Shown here one piece after another: positions 31,195 through 42,151 of a stretch of 64,000 bases of DNA. Within the stretch, counting starts at the first letter, position 1. Every line of letters starts with the position of its first letter. The notes beneath the pieces were generated by a model. The model was not told the DNA's origin. It saw nothing but the letters and a program-made list of their open reading frames with translations, and made no database searches. Source of the DNA: Hygrocybe punicea (lineage: Eukaryota; Basidiomycota; Agaricomycetes; Agaricales; Hygrophoraceae); NCBI GenBank assembly GCA_963556145.1, contig OY744463.1, forward strand, positions 3,720,001-3,784,000, written 5' to 3'. Made by a program: the position numbers and the translations under genes.

Positions 31195-31418
31195 AGACAC
31201 GCAAAGCATTTGTACTTCATCCCTGTCACAGAAGTATAAGTTGTGTACTCAACCACACATCACCTGCTGTAATGTTCTACGCTCAGTGGATAGTGGTGTT
31301 TTGCAATGATTGTCCTGAGAATATGAAGCGAGCCTTCGACAGATAAGTCTTTAGCGCTTTAGCTTTCGTTGTTTCTGGTACACGCATAAACGTATACGTA
31401 ATTCTCACTAGTACCCGT

Positions 31419-31824
31419 TCATCTACGGGCGTCCGGCATAGTCTCGCCATGCTGGTCTCGCAATCGTAAATATTCTGCACGGATAGTATCCATCGCTTCC
31501 GACCCTGTGCTACATGTGGGTTTAAATTTGCAAGAGGAAACAATCATGCTATCGTTTAGAAAAGGAGCTAACATAAGAAAGAGTGGCTTACTATCGAAGC
31601 ATGCAATTCTGTACCTCCTTGTATTTGTCTTTGCATGCCCAAATAACAGATATTGTGCGGCCTGTGGCACAATCTGCAAAATCTGCATGCGGGAATCTTA
31701 GTGAGAAATTTGGTACGACACAAGACAAACCTTTCACCACAGCATCACATTCCTTCAATGCTCTGGCCTTGGTCGTTTTTAACAGGGTATCCTCTTCGCG
31801 ACGCGAGAGAGCGTTCATATACAA
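31419..31824 (-). CDS. CMC1: Twin CX9C mitochondrial protein CMC1 (cytochrome oxidase assembly)
   Basis: Three exons join in frame (31824-31731, 31682-31592, 31509-31419) to give 91 residues, or 89 from the second methionine. The coiled-coil-helix-coiled-coil-helix pattern is exact: C-DAVVKDFAD-C and C-KDKYKEVQN-C, each with nine residues between cysteines. The family phrase FADCATGRTISVIWACKDK is present. Cmc1 sits in the intermembrane space, is imported by the Mia40 disulfide relay, and stabilises Cox1 during complex IV assembly. The start codon lies only about 20 bp from an upstream ATG of the divergent lipoyl synthase gene. Confidence 0.88.
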
Positions 31825-31905
31825 GTGGCGATTTGTTTGGTTCTAATGGCTCTGCCAAACACATTTACAGTACGACGTCACGGTGCTGGCCTCATAAATA
31901 ACGAA
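31825..31905. promoter_or_regulatory. Very short divergent promoter of CMC1 and lipoyl synthase
   Basis: The two start codons are 81 bp apart if lipoyl synthase starts at 31906, or 21 bp apart if it starts at 31846. Both products work in mitochondria, so shared control is plausible. The transcript leaders must overlap the opposite gene. Confidence 0.5.
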
Positions 31906-33355
31906 ATGATCCCTTCGATGCGGATATCTTGGTTACCTCGAGCGCCTGGCGTACGCTGTCTGGCAACGCCAGCGATTTCTGAATTCCGTCAGAAGTTAGC
32001 TGAGGGTCCCTCATTACACGAATTCCTCGCCAAGGCTCCAGACCGTATCGTTCTTGGTAACACTAAAGGGTGAGCTTGCTTTATTCTCTTAAATTCCCCG
32101 TCTCTAAAAAGATGTAAACAGTCCCCGACTGCCCGCTTATCTCAAAACGTCCATTCCATCAGGAGTATCGTTCAACAAAATAAAGAAGGATCTCAGGGGA
32201 CTCGGCCTTCACACTGTTTGTGAGGAAGCACGATGTCCGAATATTGGTGACTGCTGGGGCGGGAAGAAGGGCGTTACAGAGGAAGAAGGCCGAAGTGCCG
32301 CTACGGCTACCATTATGGTGAGGCGTCAGTTGGCTTGTGGTTATCTAGATGACATTTTCCTTTGCCTCAGTTGATGGGCGACACATGTACTCGCGGTTGT
32401 AGATTCTGCTCCGTTAAGACATCCAGAACCCCGCCTCCATTAGATCCACACGAGCCGGAGAACACTGCTGAAGCCATTAGCCGATGGGGATTGGGATATA
32501 TCGTCTTAACCAGTGTTGACCGTGATGGTGCTCTTCAGTTCTCTTTGTCGAGCGTTCACATCAACTCACTGTATTCTAAAAGACCTCCCTGACGGAGGTG
32601 CACATCATTTCGCGGAAACCATCCGAAAAATTAAACAAAAGTTTGTTGAATACGCTCTGCTCCCAATCAAATACTCATTCGACTTACCAGAGCGCCACAC
32701 ATATTGGTAGAAGCCTTGACGGGTGACTTTTCCGGGACACTCTCACAGGTTTCACTGGTCGCGAAATCGGGACTTGACGTGTACGCCCATAATATCGAAA
32801 CGGTTGAGGCCCTCACACCTTACGTCCGCGATCATCGAGCGACATTTAAGCAGAGCTTGAAGGTCCTTGAACATGCAAAGAGAGAGGGCGTTCGGATAAC
32901 CAAGACAAGTATAATGCTTGGTGTCGGCGAGACAAAAGAGCAAGTCATGGACGCACTCAAAGGTGAGTGTCATTGACAATGGAAAGTGGCAAATCTTCTA
33001 TGGTCTTGCAGAATTGCGTCGATTTGACGTGGACGTGGTCACGTTTGGGCAATACATGCGCCCGACGAAACGGCACATGAAGGTTGACCGCTACGTAGAT
33101 CCCGCCGAATTTGAGCGCTGGAAGGAGGTCGCCGAGGATTTGGGGTTCTTGTACGTGGCTAGTGGTCCACTAGTACGCAGCAGTTACAAGGTAATATTCC
33201 AACATGTGATTGAATACGTGCTGACGCCTTTACAAACGATTTAGGCGGGAGAGTTTTATATCGAGAATGTCTTGAGAGGGAAAGGGACCGAGAACAAAGC
33301 CAAGAAATCTACTCCAATATCCTCCACAATATCAGAGCCAAAGATCTACATTTAG
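31906..33355 (+). CDS. LIP5: Lipoyl synthase (radical SAM), mitochondrial
   Basis: Seven exons (31906-32069, 32122-32317, 32371-32527, 32583-32640, 32691-32962, 33012-33190, 33245-33355) give 378 residues. An in-frame ATG at 31846 would add 20. The enzyme inserts two sulfurs into octanoyl-E2 proteins to make lipoate. Both iron-sulfur cluster motifs are visible: [12 protein letters not shown] for the auxiliary cluster and CTRGCRFC for the radical-SAM cluster. [33 protein letters not shown] and [20 protein letters not shown] also match. The N-terminus ([20 protein letters not shown]) looks like a mitochondrial presequence, the reason for preferring 31906. One client, the E2 subunit of pyruvate dehydrogenase, is encoded about 3.6 kb downstream. 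Confidence 0.92.
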
Positions 33356-33676
33356 CGTCTCAGTCGGAACAAATTCATGCCCACGGATAGATAGATGCAA
33401 TCAACTTGTACACTGGAGGGTAATTGCAATCAGACAGAGAGGGAGATCAATTATGTTTGCCCTCTACTGGCAGTTGAGACAACCGATTTGTGTTTGACGG
33501 CAATTCGCAACTCATAATGACAATGTGCCTCATGCTTTCTCTCAACACAATCAACCAGGAATTCGTCAGAATTGAGTACAACATGTGGCGAAGACAAGTG
33601 CATATATAGGGAAGCACGGTTAACGGAGCCGACTGTGTGACAATTATTAGCTCAAATTCAACCTTCGTTGCATAAC
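33356..33676. other. Convergent 3' intergenic spacer, 321 bp
   Basis: It lies between the ends of lipoyl synthase and RPS28. No supported feature is seen. Confidence 0.5.
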
Positions 33677-33983
33677 CTAGGCATACCGGGCTTCACGCTC
33701 ACTTTCTAGGAGAGCCAAAATATCTTCTTCCCGAACAGGTCCTTTCACGTTGCGAATGATTGTTCGTGATGTATCATCCATGAATTCTACACGGACTTGT
33801 GTGACACCTCCTCGAGAACCTGTACGTCCGAGGACCTGATAGGTTGAGAATTAGTGAGTTGGTCAATGCATTTCAACCATCTTAAATAAACCTTGATAAC
33901 TTTTGCTAGCTTAACGGGGGCTTTAGATGAGTCCTGAGCAAGCAAATCAGCCCATGTCTGAATATTACTGTCTTGCTCACCAT
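33677..33983 (-). CDS. RPS28: 40S ribosomal protein S28 (eS28)
   Basis: Three exons join to 67 residues, the standard eS28 length: 33983-33981, 33933-33892 and 33835-33677. The first coding exon is the ATG alone, followed directly by a GTGAGC splice donor. The protein reads [35 protein letters not shown] and ends [16 protein letters not shown]. eS28 sits near the mRNA exit channel of the small subunit. Identification is essentially certain; the ATG-only exon explains why the first methionine is easily missed. Confidence 0.93.
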
Positions 33984-34104
33984 TGTGAAGAAGAGAGAAA
34001 GATTGTATATACAGTGAGCCATCTAAGTTTACGACTTTAAGTTCATTGTCAACTCCGCCGGGAGTTGCCATTGCAATGACTTGCAAAGTCACAATATTAA
34101 TGTC

Positions 34105-34136
34105 GGCGGCGGTCAGACTTGGCGGCGGTCAGACTT
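34105..34136. repeat. 16-bp perfect tandem duplication in the GT8 leader
   Basis: The unit GGCGGCGGTCAGACTT occurs twice in a row, 16 bp before the start codon of the GT8 gene and within the RPS28/GT8 divergent spacer. Confidence 0.9.
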
Positions 34137-34151
34137 TGTCCACGGTATACA

Positions 34152-35236
34152 ATGAGCCACAACGCGGTTTATGCGACATTGCTCACGAAATCTTCTTACT
34201 TACCGGGAACCCTTGTGTTGGAAATGACCCTGCGGTCAGTGGGTTCGCGATATCCCCTCGTCGTGATGGTCACAACTGGATTACCTGAAGATGCAAGAGA
34301 GGTATTGAAAAGAAAAGGGATCACATTGGTAGAGGTCGACGCTCTTCAGCCGGAAGAGGGTACGCACTCTCTTGGAGGACATGATCCTAGATTCCAGGAT
34401 ACATGGACCAAATTAAGGTGTGTGGTGCTGGCGAATACATACAGACAAACTGAATTGTGTCCGTAGAGCATTTGATTTGGTTGACTACGAGGTTTGAGAC
34501 CTAAAGTCCTTCAGTGGATTAAAGACTTATAGTCCATCGCCCACAGCGCGTAGTTCTTCTCGACTCTGACATGACGGTCATGAGAAATATGGATGAGCTC
34601 ATGGATATAGAGTTGCCCAAGGATTGGATAGCTGCTGCACATGCGTGTGCATGCAACCCACGTAAATTTGCACATTATCCTGCTGACTGGTAAGCGAATG
34701 TCTCCCCCTACGCCAGCATACTTAACGGAACTGCTAGGATTCCCGCAAACTGTGCCTATACTTCTGTTGTCCACCCCACAGGGCACACCACGGCGCCAGT
34801 AATTGCCGAAAACAGTCCTCGTCCCTATGGCCTCCTCAATTCAGGACTGGTTGTTCTAACCCCATCTGTAGAACTCTCCAAAGCGATCGGGCACTATGTA
34901 GCGACGTCCCCACTTATCCCTACCTTCTCGTTCCCTGACCAAGATCTTCTTGCCAATTTCTTCATGGGCAAATGGAAACCATTGCCTTGGTGTTATAATG
35001 CTCTCAAGACGTTGAGGATGATTCACAAGCCGTTGTGGCGGGACGAAGAGGTACGATGCCTCCATTATATATTAGACGACAAGCCCTGGAAGGGTAGGGA
35101 TCTCGGCGGAGAGTACGAAGAAGTTCATGGGTGGTGGTGGGACAGATTTGACAAATTGAGAGAAGAGACGCAGTATACTGACCCCGAGGGATGGTCTCTT
35201 GTCCGTTCAAACGTTGTGGAGTCTTCGCTGCCTTGA
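34152..35236 (+). CDS. GT8-family glycosyltransferase (glycogenin/galactinol-synthase-like)
   Basis: Four exons join in frame (34152-34417, 34467-34491, 34547-34689, 34738-35236) to give 310 residues. The GT-A fold signatures are HNAVYATLLTKSSYLPGTLV at the N-terminus, the metal-binding DxD as LLDSDMTVMRNMDEL (Asp103 and Asp105), LNSGLVVLTPS, FSFPDQDLLANFF and HYILDDKPW. This pattern fits family 8 retaining transferases that use UDP-sugars. Lacking a clear glycogenin tail, it is likely a single-domain enzyme making a small glycoside. Donor and acceptor are unknown. Exon 2 is only 25 nt. There is no signal peptide or membrane anchor. Confidence 0.85.
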
Positions 35237-35348
35237 CCAAATTGAACTAGAGTGCTTAATGATACTACAGAAATCCAGTTCCGAGCTTAATGGACAGATA
35301 CGTGGAAATGAGATACAAGAACAACGGAAATTTAAAACACGAACGGTA

Positions 35349-36799
35349 TCAGGCCCGCCACGCAACATGAACTTCGTCCGTCCGGAACCTTCTTCTCGGT
35401 CAGACAACATAGAGTTGTGATCACTGTACATACCTTTGCGTGCAAGAGCTTTCAGTGAGGGGAGTTCTCTGACCCATTCGGAAACTCAGAAGACCTGCTT
35501 GGGCAATCATGATACCGTTGTCGATGCAAAAGCTGGGTTCAATAAGCATGAGAAACGAGGAAGATCGGAAGCTTCATCACAAACCGTTCATCTGTGGCGA
35601 AGACCTGTCCACCGCGTTCTTGTGCCATTATCCCCATCATCTCTTGCAGTCGTTCATTACCTGCGTACGGAACAACTTAACAGCCTTGCATAGCCAGTTG
35701 CGATTCCTATGCTTACACCCTACGCCTCCGACAATGAGAACTTCCTTGCTACCGATATGGGCCATGGCACGTTCCGTAATTTCCACGAGCATTGCGAAAA
35801 CAGTCTCCTGGAGAGAAAAGCACAGATCGGCAGGTGTAATGATGTCGCCCTCATCCAACATGACGTCTGAGCTCGACCGAAATCGTTTGTCCAAGGTAAA
35901 CGCCTCGGTTGAAGTTAGAATTCCCGATAGGCTGACGTCCATCCCTTTAGTGGTGTATGGTAATGGAAGTAAACGCTTTCCCCTGGATATGAGCTAAAGA
36001 ATTATCTGCTCCGATAAACGTCCTACCACCCACTTTTTTGCTTCTTGCTCGATATTGTATCCTGGACTCGGGTCGTTGCTGAGGTTGATCACCCTAGCAA
36101 AACGATCGAGGCAATTGCCCACAGCGATGTCGAGAGTCTCTCCGAAGATGCGGTAACATTGACGCGAATAAGCAATCACCTGTGTATTCCCACCTGACAC
36201 ATAAAGAACGACGGGATTCTGGGCGCCAGTGATCTCTCGGCCCATTTCAATATCTATTGTAATGTGTAATAAGCAGTCCGAGATGTTGGCGGATGGACGC
36301 GCTTACGTCCAATGCAGTGATTGACTCCAACAAGCGGTTTGTTGAATAGAAGGGATAACGCCCGAGCTACAAGTGCAACCGACTGCAGAGGAGCACCCAT
36401 CCCGGGTCCTGAAGTGGTCACTGTTGGATAAATTGTCTCCAGCGATATCCTACTTACCTTTGGTGTAGCATATACAATCAAGATCATGCATGGAAATACC
36501 CGCCTTTAACAGCGAATCCCTGATGATTTTCAGTGCCCATTCTCGGTGATGTTGAGCAGTATCTCTCGGAAGAAACCCTTCTCCTGGCGGGGTAACGTAT
36601 GTGTGACGGATGTTTGACAAAACAGTCGCTGACCCGTCTTCAGCGTGCCGGATGATTCCTGCCCCAAACTTGTTCGCGGAGCCTTCAAGACCAAGAGCCA
36701 AGTACGGACGAGCTGTATTTCCAGATCAATAAGATGTCGTACGACCGCCGCTGATTGACATCAACCTAACACTTTGAGAGGCGATTTCCTGCTAGACAT
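35349..36799 (-). CDS. KAE1: tRNA N6-threonylcarbamoyladenosine transferase, KEOPS subunit Kae1/OSGEP
   Basis: This multi-exon gene of about 385 codons starts at 36799 (exon 1, [11 protein letters not shown], spliced to [18 protein letters not shown]). Kae1 transfers the threonylcarbamoyl group to A37 of ANN-decoding tRNAs within the KEOPS complex. Family stretches include [40 protein letters not shown], the metal-binding [19 protein letters not shown] across an intron, [34 protein letters not shown] and [17 protein letters not shown]. The last exon encodes [13 protein letters not shown] and ends at 35349. Reading past the final intron would give a false early stop. All key segments are present. 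Confidence 0.92.
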
Positions 36800-36942
36800 T
36801 TGAAGGTGTTCATAAACAGACTACCACCGCTAGTGTTTTCAGGTTCAGCCATGGCGCATGTCTATGTATTAATTTTAAAGTCGAGGTTATCTCGCATCCT
36901 GAATGACTAGACAAGACCCGCAGAGATCATCACGAAAAGCCT

Positions 36943-38590
36943 TTATAGCATCAATGTCAACGGGTTCTCAAGGTAGCCCTTGAACGCCGACATCCACCTC
37001 GCAGCGACAGCCCCATCGACAGTTCGGTGATCCGAACTTAGAGTCGCTTTCATAATCTGGGCCGTCTTGAACCCGCGTTCTTCTTCCGGAGCGGGAATCA
37101 GCGTCGGCTGCGCCGACCCAATCGCAAGGATGCATGACTGGGGAGGGTTGATTATAGCAGTGAATTGTGAAACGTCGAACATGCCAAGGTTTGAGATTGT
37201 GAAAGTCCCGCCCTGCAGATTCACAAGTCAACCGATATATTCACCAAACGTCCAGTTGGGAGCAACTTACTTGATATTCATGGGGGGACAATTTTCCATC
37301 CCGAGCCTTTTTGGCGAGCGCTTTAGTTTCGGCAGAGATGGTTGCTAGTCCCTTGGAACCCACGTCCTTGACAATAGGCGTGATGAGGCCGGTGGGTGTG
37401 GCAACTGCGACAGAGATGTCTGCTTTCTTGTATCTGACGACAAGACATACAAGAGTAAATTGCGACCGCCTTCGTCTCGGGTATATTGTGCGACTTACTG
37501 TCGGATTATTTCTCCCAACCATGCAGAATTGGCCTCAGGAACATCCGCTAACGCGCACGCCACAGCCTTGACAATAAAATCATTCACGCTCAGCTTGGCC
37601 CCCTTATCCTTCTCGGTCAATGTCTTGTTGAAAACCTCCCTCAACTTGAGAGTTTTGTCCAAATTAATGTCTAGGGCGAGATAGTAATGTGGTAGTTCCT
37701 GCTTCGATTGCGTGAGACGTGAACCGATGACGCGTCGCATATTGGAAACAGGGATATCTATATATTCCAGCTGTTGCACAGACGACCCAGGTGCGGCTGT
37801 ACCGACGCTTGTTGTAGCAGCCGAGAGCTTGTATTTTTCAACGTCTTCCCGAATGATTCGGCCCTCGGGACCAGTTCCCTTCACTTTGGCAAGAGGGACG
37901 CCCCGCTCCAATGCGATCTTCTTCGCAATAGGAGAAGCAAATATGCGGTCGCCGGAAGGAAGATTAGTCTTGGAGTCTTCGTCTTGTTTTGGCGGCATGG
38001 GTTGGGACATCGATGGGGATGGCTCAGCCTTGGGAGGTTCGGGTGTTTTTTCTTCCGTTGCGGAAGGCACCGAAGCAGCCTGGGACGCCAACTCTGCGGC
38101 ACCGGATAGATCGTCGCCCTCTGCAGCGAGAATAGCGATGACAGAACCAACTGCGACGTTTTTTGCGCCGTCTGGAGCCTTGTAACGAAACCTGTTCAGT
38201 CATGTGAAAACACAAATGAGATGAGGGAATCTCACGATAATTTTTGCTAGGATGCCGTCGTCTTGCGCTTCGACGTCGATGTTGGCCTTGTCGGTTTCCT
38301 AGTGAAGAGTGGGAAGTCTAAGATACACGAGGAAAACGATATAAAAATGCGCACAATTTCGAGAAGAACATCTCCGACAGCAAAAGCTTCTCCCTCTTTT
38401 TTTTTCCATGAAGCAATACCGCCCTCTGTCATCGTGGGACTCATTGCTGGCATCGCGAACTGCGACAGCTCGTTTCTCCGAGCAGAAACATATAGATCTA
38501 TCAGAACACAGCAGATGAGCAAATGGAGAAGAAATATAAAGACGAAGGAAGCGTACGACGAGTCAGAATGCGGGCAAAAGAGGATGCCAT
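36943..38590 (-). CDS. LAT1: Pyruvate dehydrogenase E2, dihydrolipoamide acetyltransferase
   Basis: This is the core subunit of the mitochondrial pyruvate dehydrogenase complex. A short first exon (38590-38557, [11 protein letters not shown]) supplies an Arg/Ser presequence. The lipoyl domain follows ([20 protein letters not shown], with the lipoylated lysine in [10 protein letters not shown]), then an Ala/Pro/Glu hinge. The E1/E3-binding domain reads [20 protein letters not shown] with [16 protein letters not shown]. The catalytic domain includes [47 protein letters not shown] and the active-site [15 protein letters not shown]. It ends ENPLTLML. All domains appear intact. It would receive its cofactor from the lipoyl synthase encoded nearby. 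Confidence 0.93.
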
Positions 38591-38713
38591 GTTGCTGAGG
38601 TGTCAAGACCAACCGTGACCAGCTGCAGTCGATGACGGTTTTCAGTGACCCTGCAGACCTGTGTGAAAAACAGGTACAAATTCATTTTCAAGGCTCAAGG
38701 AAAAAGTAACCAA
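38591..38713. promoter_or_regulatory. Divergent 123-bp promoter of LAT1 and CSL4
   Basis: The two starts are 123 bp apart on opposite strands. No defined box is recognisable. Confidence 0.45.
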
Positions 38714-39456
38714 ATGGCGTCCGATTTAATGCTGCCAGGACAACCAATACCCTTACCTCGTGGACCAGTACCGCAACTGGGCGGTGGAATTTACTGGCGC
38801 GATGGGCAACTGCGAGCAAGCTTGGTCGGTGTACCGAGCTACCAAGGATCTGTTGGTTTTATTCCTTGTGGACTCTGGTGTCTTTACTTCCGTACGTCTC
38901 ATATATAGACCCATCTAGACTTTGGCCATCACCCGCGTTCGCCCACATCCACCAGCACCGAATTCAATCATACTCGGATCTGTCACTCGGTTGTCGCCCT
39001 TGCAAGCAATGTTGTCTATTTCAGTTGTCGACGGTGTTCCTCTCCCTGCAGGAGAGGAATTCACAGGTGTTGTTCGAACACAGGATGTCAGAGCGACAGA
39101 CAAGGACAAGGTGAAAATTGGGGATTGCTTCCGTGGAGGTGACGTTGTTAAAGGCCTTGTGGTAAATTTACGTTCCATTTGTTTCCGTTCCAATCATGCT
39201 ACCCAAACTTCCTCCAGATATCTCTAGGTGATGCTCGGAGCTACTATATCACAACGGCACGGAATGATCTTGGTGTGATATTTGCGACGAGCGAAGCAGG
39301 TAAACTTGAAGACTGGGCTTAAGCCTGTGTTACCCCCACTGAGAACCCTGCTTAAACTCAGGTGCAACCATGGATCCGGTTTCATGGCAAGAAATGCGTT
39401 GTCCGAAGACTGGAATGATTGAAAAGCGCAAGTGTGCAAAACCTGAAGGGTTGTAG
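38714..39456 (+). CDS. CSL4: RNA exosome cap subunit Csl4
   Basis: Four exons join in frame (38714-38851, 38919-39161, 39218-39299, 39362-39456) to give 185 residues. Csl4 is one of the three S1/KH cap proteins guiding RNA into the exosome. The N-terminal domain begins MASDLMLPGQPIPLPRGP. The S1 domain follows (APNSIILGSVTRLSPLQAML, VVRTQDVRATDKDKVKIGDC, FRGGDVVKGLV). The C-terminal zinc-ribbon-like end is SYYITTARNDLGVIFATSEA, then MDPVSWQEMRCPKTGMIEKR KCAKP. Order and length fit fungal and animal Csl4. Confidence 0.9.
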
Positions 39457-39639
39457 ACATCCTCTGCAGTTTTCGTTATGTTGTGCATTACAGTAGTCAG
39501 GTAAACCCTAACCCGAAGCTGTTTGGTCACGTGGTCAGAGTCCCAGTTTAGCATCAAACTTGGTTCCTCTCTGTTTTTCCGCTCTCTCTCAAGGCTCTTG
39601 GTGGCATTGGCCCAACCAGGGGCACCCTCTAAACCACCA

Positions 39640-41892
39640 ATGACCGCCGTCCTTTCCGCTACAGATGCACTCCGAAGAGACAGAATCATGGGCACGTTGG
39701 ACGACAATCAGATCAGGTACTATCGTTCGTTCCAATCCCAACATTCTTGCTTACAGTCCAATTCTGCCAGTTACACGTCTTCCGCCACGGATTGGAGGGT
39801 GAAATACAACGAAGTAGCCGATATGCTGGCCGAAACGCGTGCAGAACTCGATGAATTTCACCACTCCAGCAAAGAACTAGAAGAGGAGTTGATACGAGAA
39901 CTAGAGAGGACAGAGAAGGCACAGCAAGACCTCAGAATCAAAGCCGCAAAAGCAGAGACTGACAGGGACGAGTGGAAGGTGTGTCGTCGCTCACTCCCAA
40001 GTCTTGGAAGTCTAACGAAAGCATGTTGTAGGCCAAATTCATGTCTCTGCAAACCAATCATAATACAACGACAACTTCCCTCCAGCGCGAACTCGATAAA
40101 CTGCGGCAAGAGCATCAATCAGCGAAAATTCAGCTGAGAGAACTCGAAATGGGTAATGATGATTTGGAGAGAACTGAAAGGGCTGTCTCTTCAAGCCTAG
40201 CTGACGTGGAAGCTAAGTATTCCCGTGCCCTAGAAGAGAAGATTTTGCTCGAACACGAGCTTCTTGACAAAGCTAATTTGGAAGAGGAATCGCAAAGACT
40301 TAAAGACGAACTTAGAGGTGATGCAGCGCTAGCTTTGCGTATGGCAGTGATCTAACGTTTCGCCAGATGCCAATGTGGAAATATCCATACTCAAAGACCA
40401 GCTGTCCACCCAATCCAAGGCCACTGAGGTGCCGCCACGGCCTGACCCCCCTCTACTTCCCCATACGGCGCCGTCTTCGGAAGAGGATCTACTCCACACT
40501 CCCCCTCCACCCAATATGCAACTCTCAGACTTGTCACACAGCTCAGAAGACCTGCTCTCCGAGCTGGATACACCTCGTAGACCTCCCACTGGGCAGTCTG
40601 CTCTTCTCCAACACGCGGGCTTCCACCCAAACAAATCGAACTTGTCGACGCCGAAGAATCTGTATACCTTCACTCTGCCACGTTCAAGTACTCTTCCTTC
40701 ACTATCGACCCAATTACCTTCTCCACGAACGCCAACTACTCGCCCAATTGTATCTCGCAATTCTTCTAATGCAACTACGAGTTCGGCCACAGGTACCACC
40801 GTTACGGCGTCAAAGAGTAAGGGAGTGCAGATGGTTTCCGAGATGAGAGCGCGAGTGCGGAATTTGGAACAAAAGATACATACCCGAGTCCCACGTCTTC
40901 GGATGGGTAGCTTAACCGGTCGTCAGAACTCAAACACGCTCACTTCATCGACTATGTCTCCCTCGTCTGGCGCTTCGTCGTCGTCCTCGAGCAAAGCGTC
41001 AGTGAAGTCGACTGGGATAGATGAACGGCCAAGCAAGCTTATTTTGCAAAGACACAGCCTGGATATTGAAGCGGAGAAGAAGACACCATCCATTGATACA
41101 TCAGGCTGGGTGCTTATTATGGAAGATCCTTCCCCAGAAAGAGAGAACGAAAGGGAGAGACGGAGACCTTCTAGCCCCAATGCGCCCACCGCGTTCCGAC
41201 CAATGGCATCCACCTCTACCATATCCCCCACCCTTAATGGCGGCAGCAAAAGCCAATTTTTGACACAAAGTACTATGAATACAGGAATGCGACGACCACA
41301 ATCCCGCCTATCGGCTGCCAGCCTCAGTACGACGACGACGTCAAGTTCCATACCGACCCCTTCGTCGCGACCCGCGACTCCCACGTTTCTGCCTCTGCCG
41401 ACCTCAGGGTCTCATTCGCACCTCTCGACGCCCGGGTTGGCAGGGCTGAAGCGTTCCGTGGGCCCGGGAGCCACTCCTTACGCGCAATCGAAACGATCTT
41501 CATTAGGTTCAACTACTTCCGTTCCTCCGATGCCTACCCTCGATGGTGTCATTAGTCATCGCGAGCGACCAGTGACAATGCCTCCACCCATTCGACTAGC
41601 TGCTTCGAATACTGCGGCATCATCTTATAAGCCAAATATTGACGGCAAGGCTCTTCCAACTCTACCTGGTCTTCATGCAAACATAACAATGCGACCACCT
41701 TCGAAATTGCCTTCATCCAGTTCTGGGACTTCTTTACTGTCACAGAGTCGCATTGGTCGCCCTAGCACTGGCTCAAGTGGACGGCGGAGCACTGGTGGAG
41801 AGGATGGCGGCTTCTTGGATCCCTCAGGTGGCAAGAAGGAAGTCCGCCCGAGGTCTGGGAGCATCAATACCGGATCCAGAAACGGAATTTGA
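39640..41892 (+). CDS. NudE-type dynein/LIS1 regulator
   Basis: Four exons join in frame (39640-39716, 39771-39978, 40032-40317, 40367-41892) to give 698 residues. NudE/NDEL1 (RO11 in Neurospora) links LIS1 to cytoplasmic dynein for nuclear migration. The N-terminal 220 residues form the conserved coiled coil: DWRVKYNEVADMLAETRAEL, HHSSKELEEELIRELERTEK, SLQRELDKLRQEHQSAKIQL, GNDDLERTERAVSSSLADVE and KYSRALEEKILLEHELLDKA. The remaining 470 residues are Ser/Thr/Pro-rich and disordered, with a short amphipathic block (VQMVSEMRARVRNLEQKI) typical of fungal NudE C-termini. An alternative without the first intron keeps the frame but is less likely. Confidence 0.88.
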
Positions 41893-42151
41893 CTCCACTG
41901 CAAGTATCCATTCTGCGTTCTTCCAACCCATTTGTGGATTTTCTTTCACTCTTTCAATATTAGAGTCAACTGACAACCTTAACCCTCATTAATCATTTCT
42001 CCTTTCTTCACCCCTCACGACACCGGCCGCAGCAGTTTTCTCTATGACCCTCCTCATGGTTACATTTATAATAAATATCAATGAGGCATGTATATAGTGT
42101 GAAGTTTTGTTAGTCACGTGGTGGCACTTGCCAAGGACCAGAAAACAACTC

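Noticed and set aside
37774..38185. Overlapping plus-strand frames opposite LAT1
   Set aside because: Shadows of the Ala/Pro-rich hinge of the E2 subunit on the other strand.
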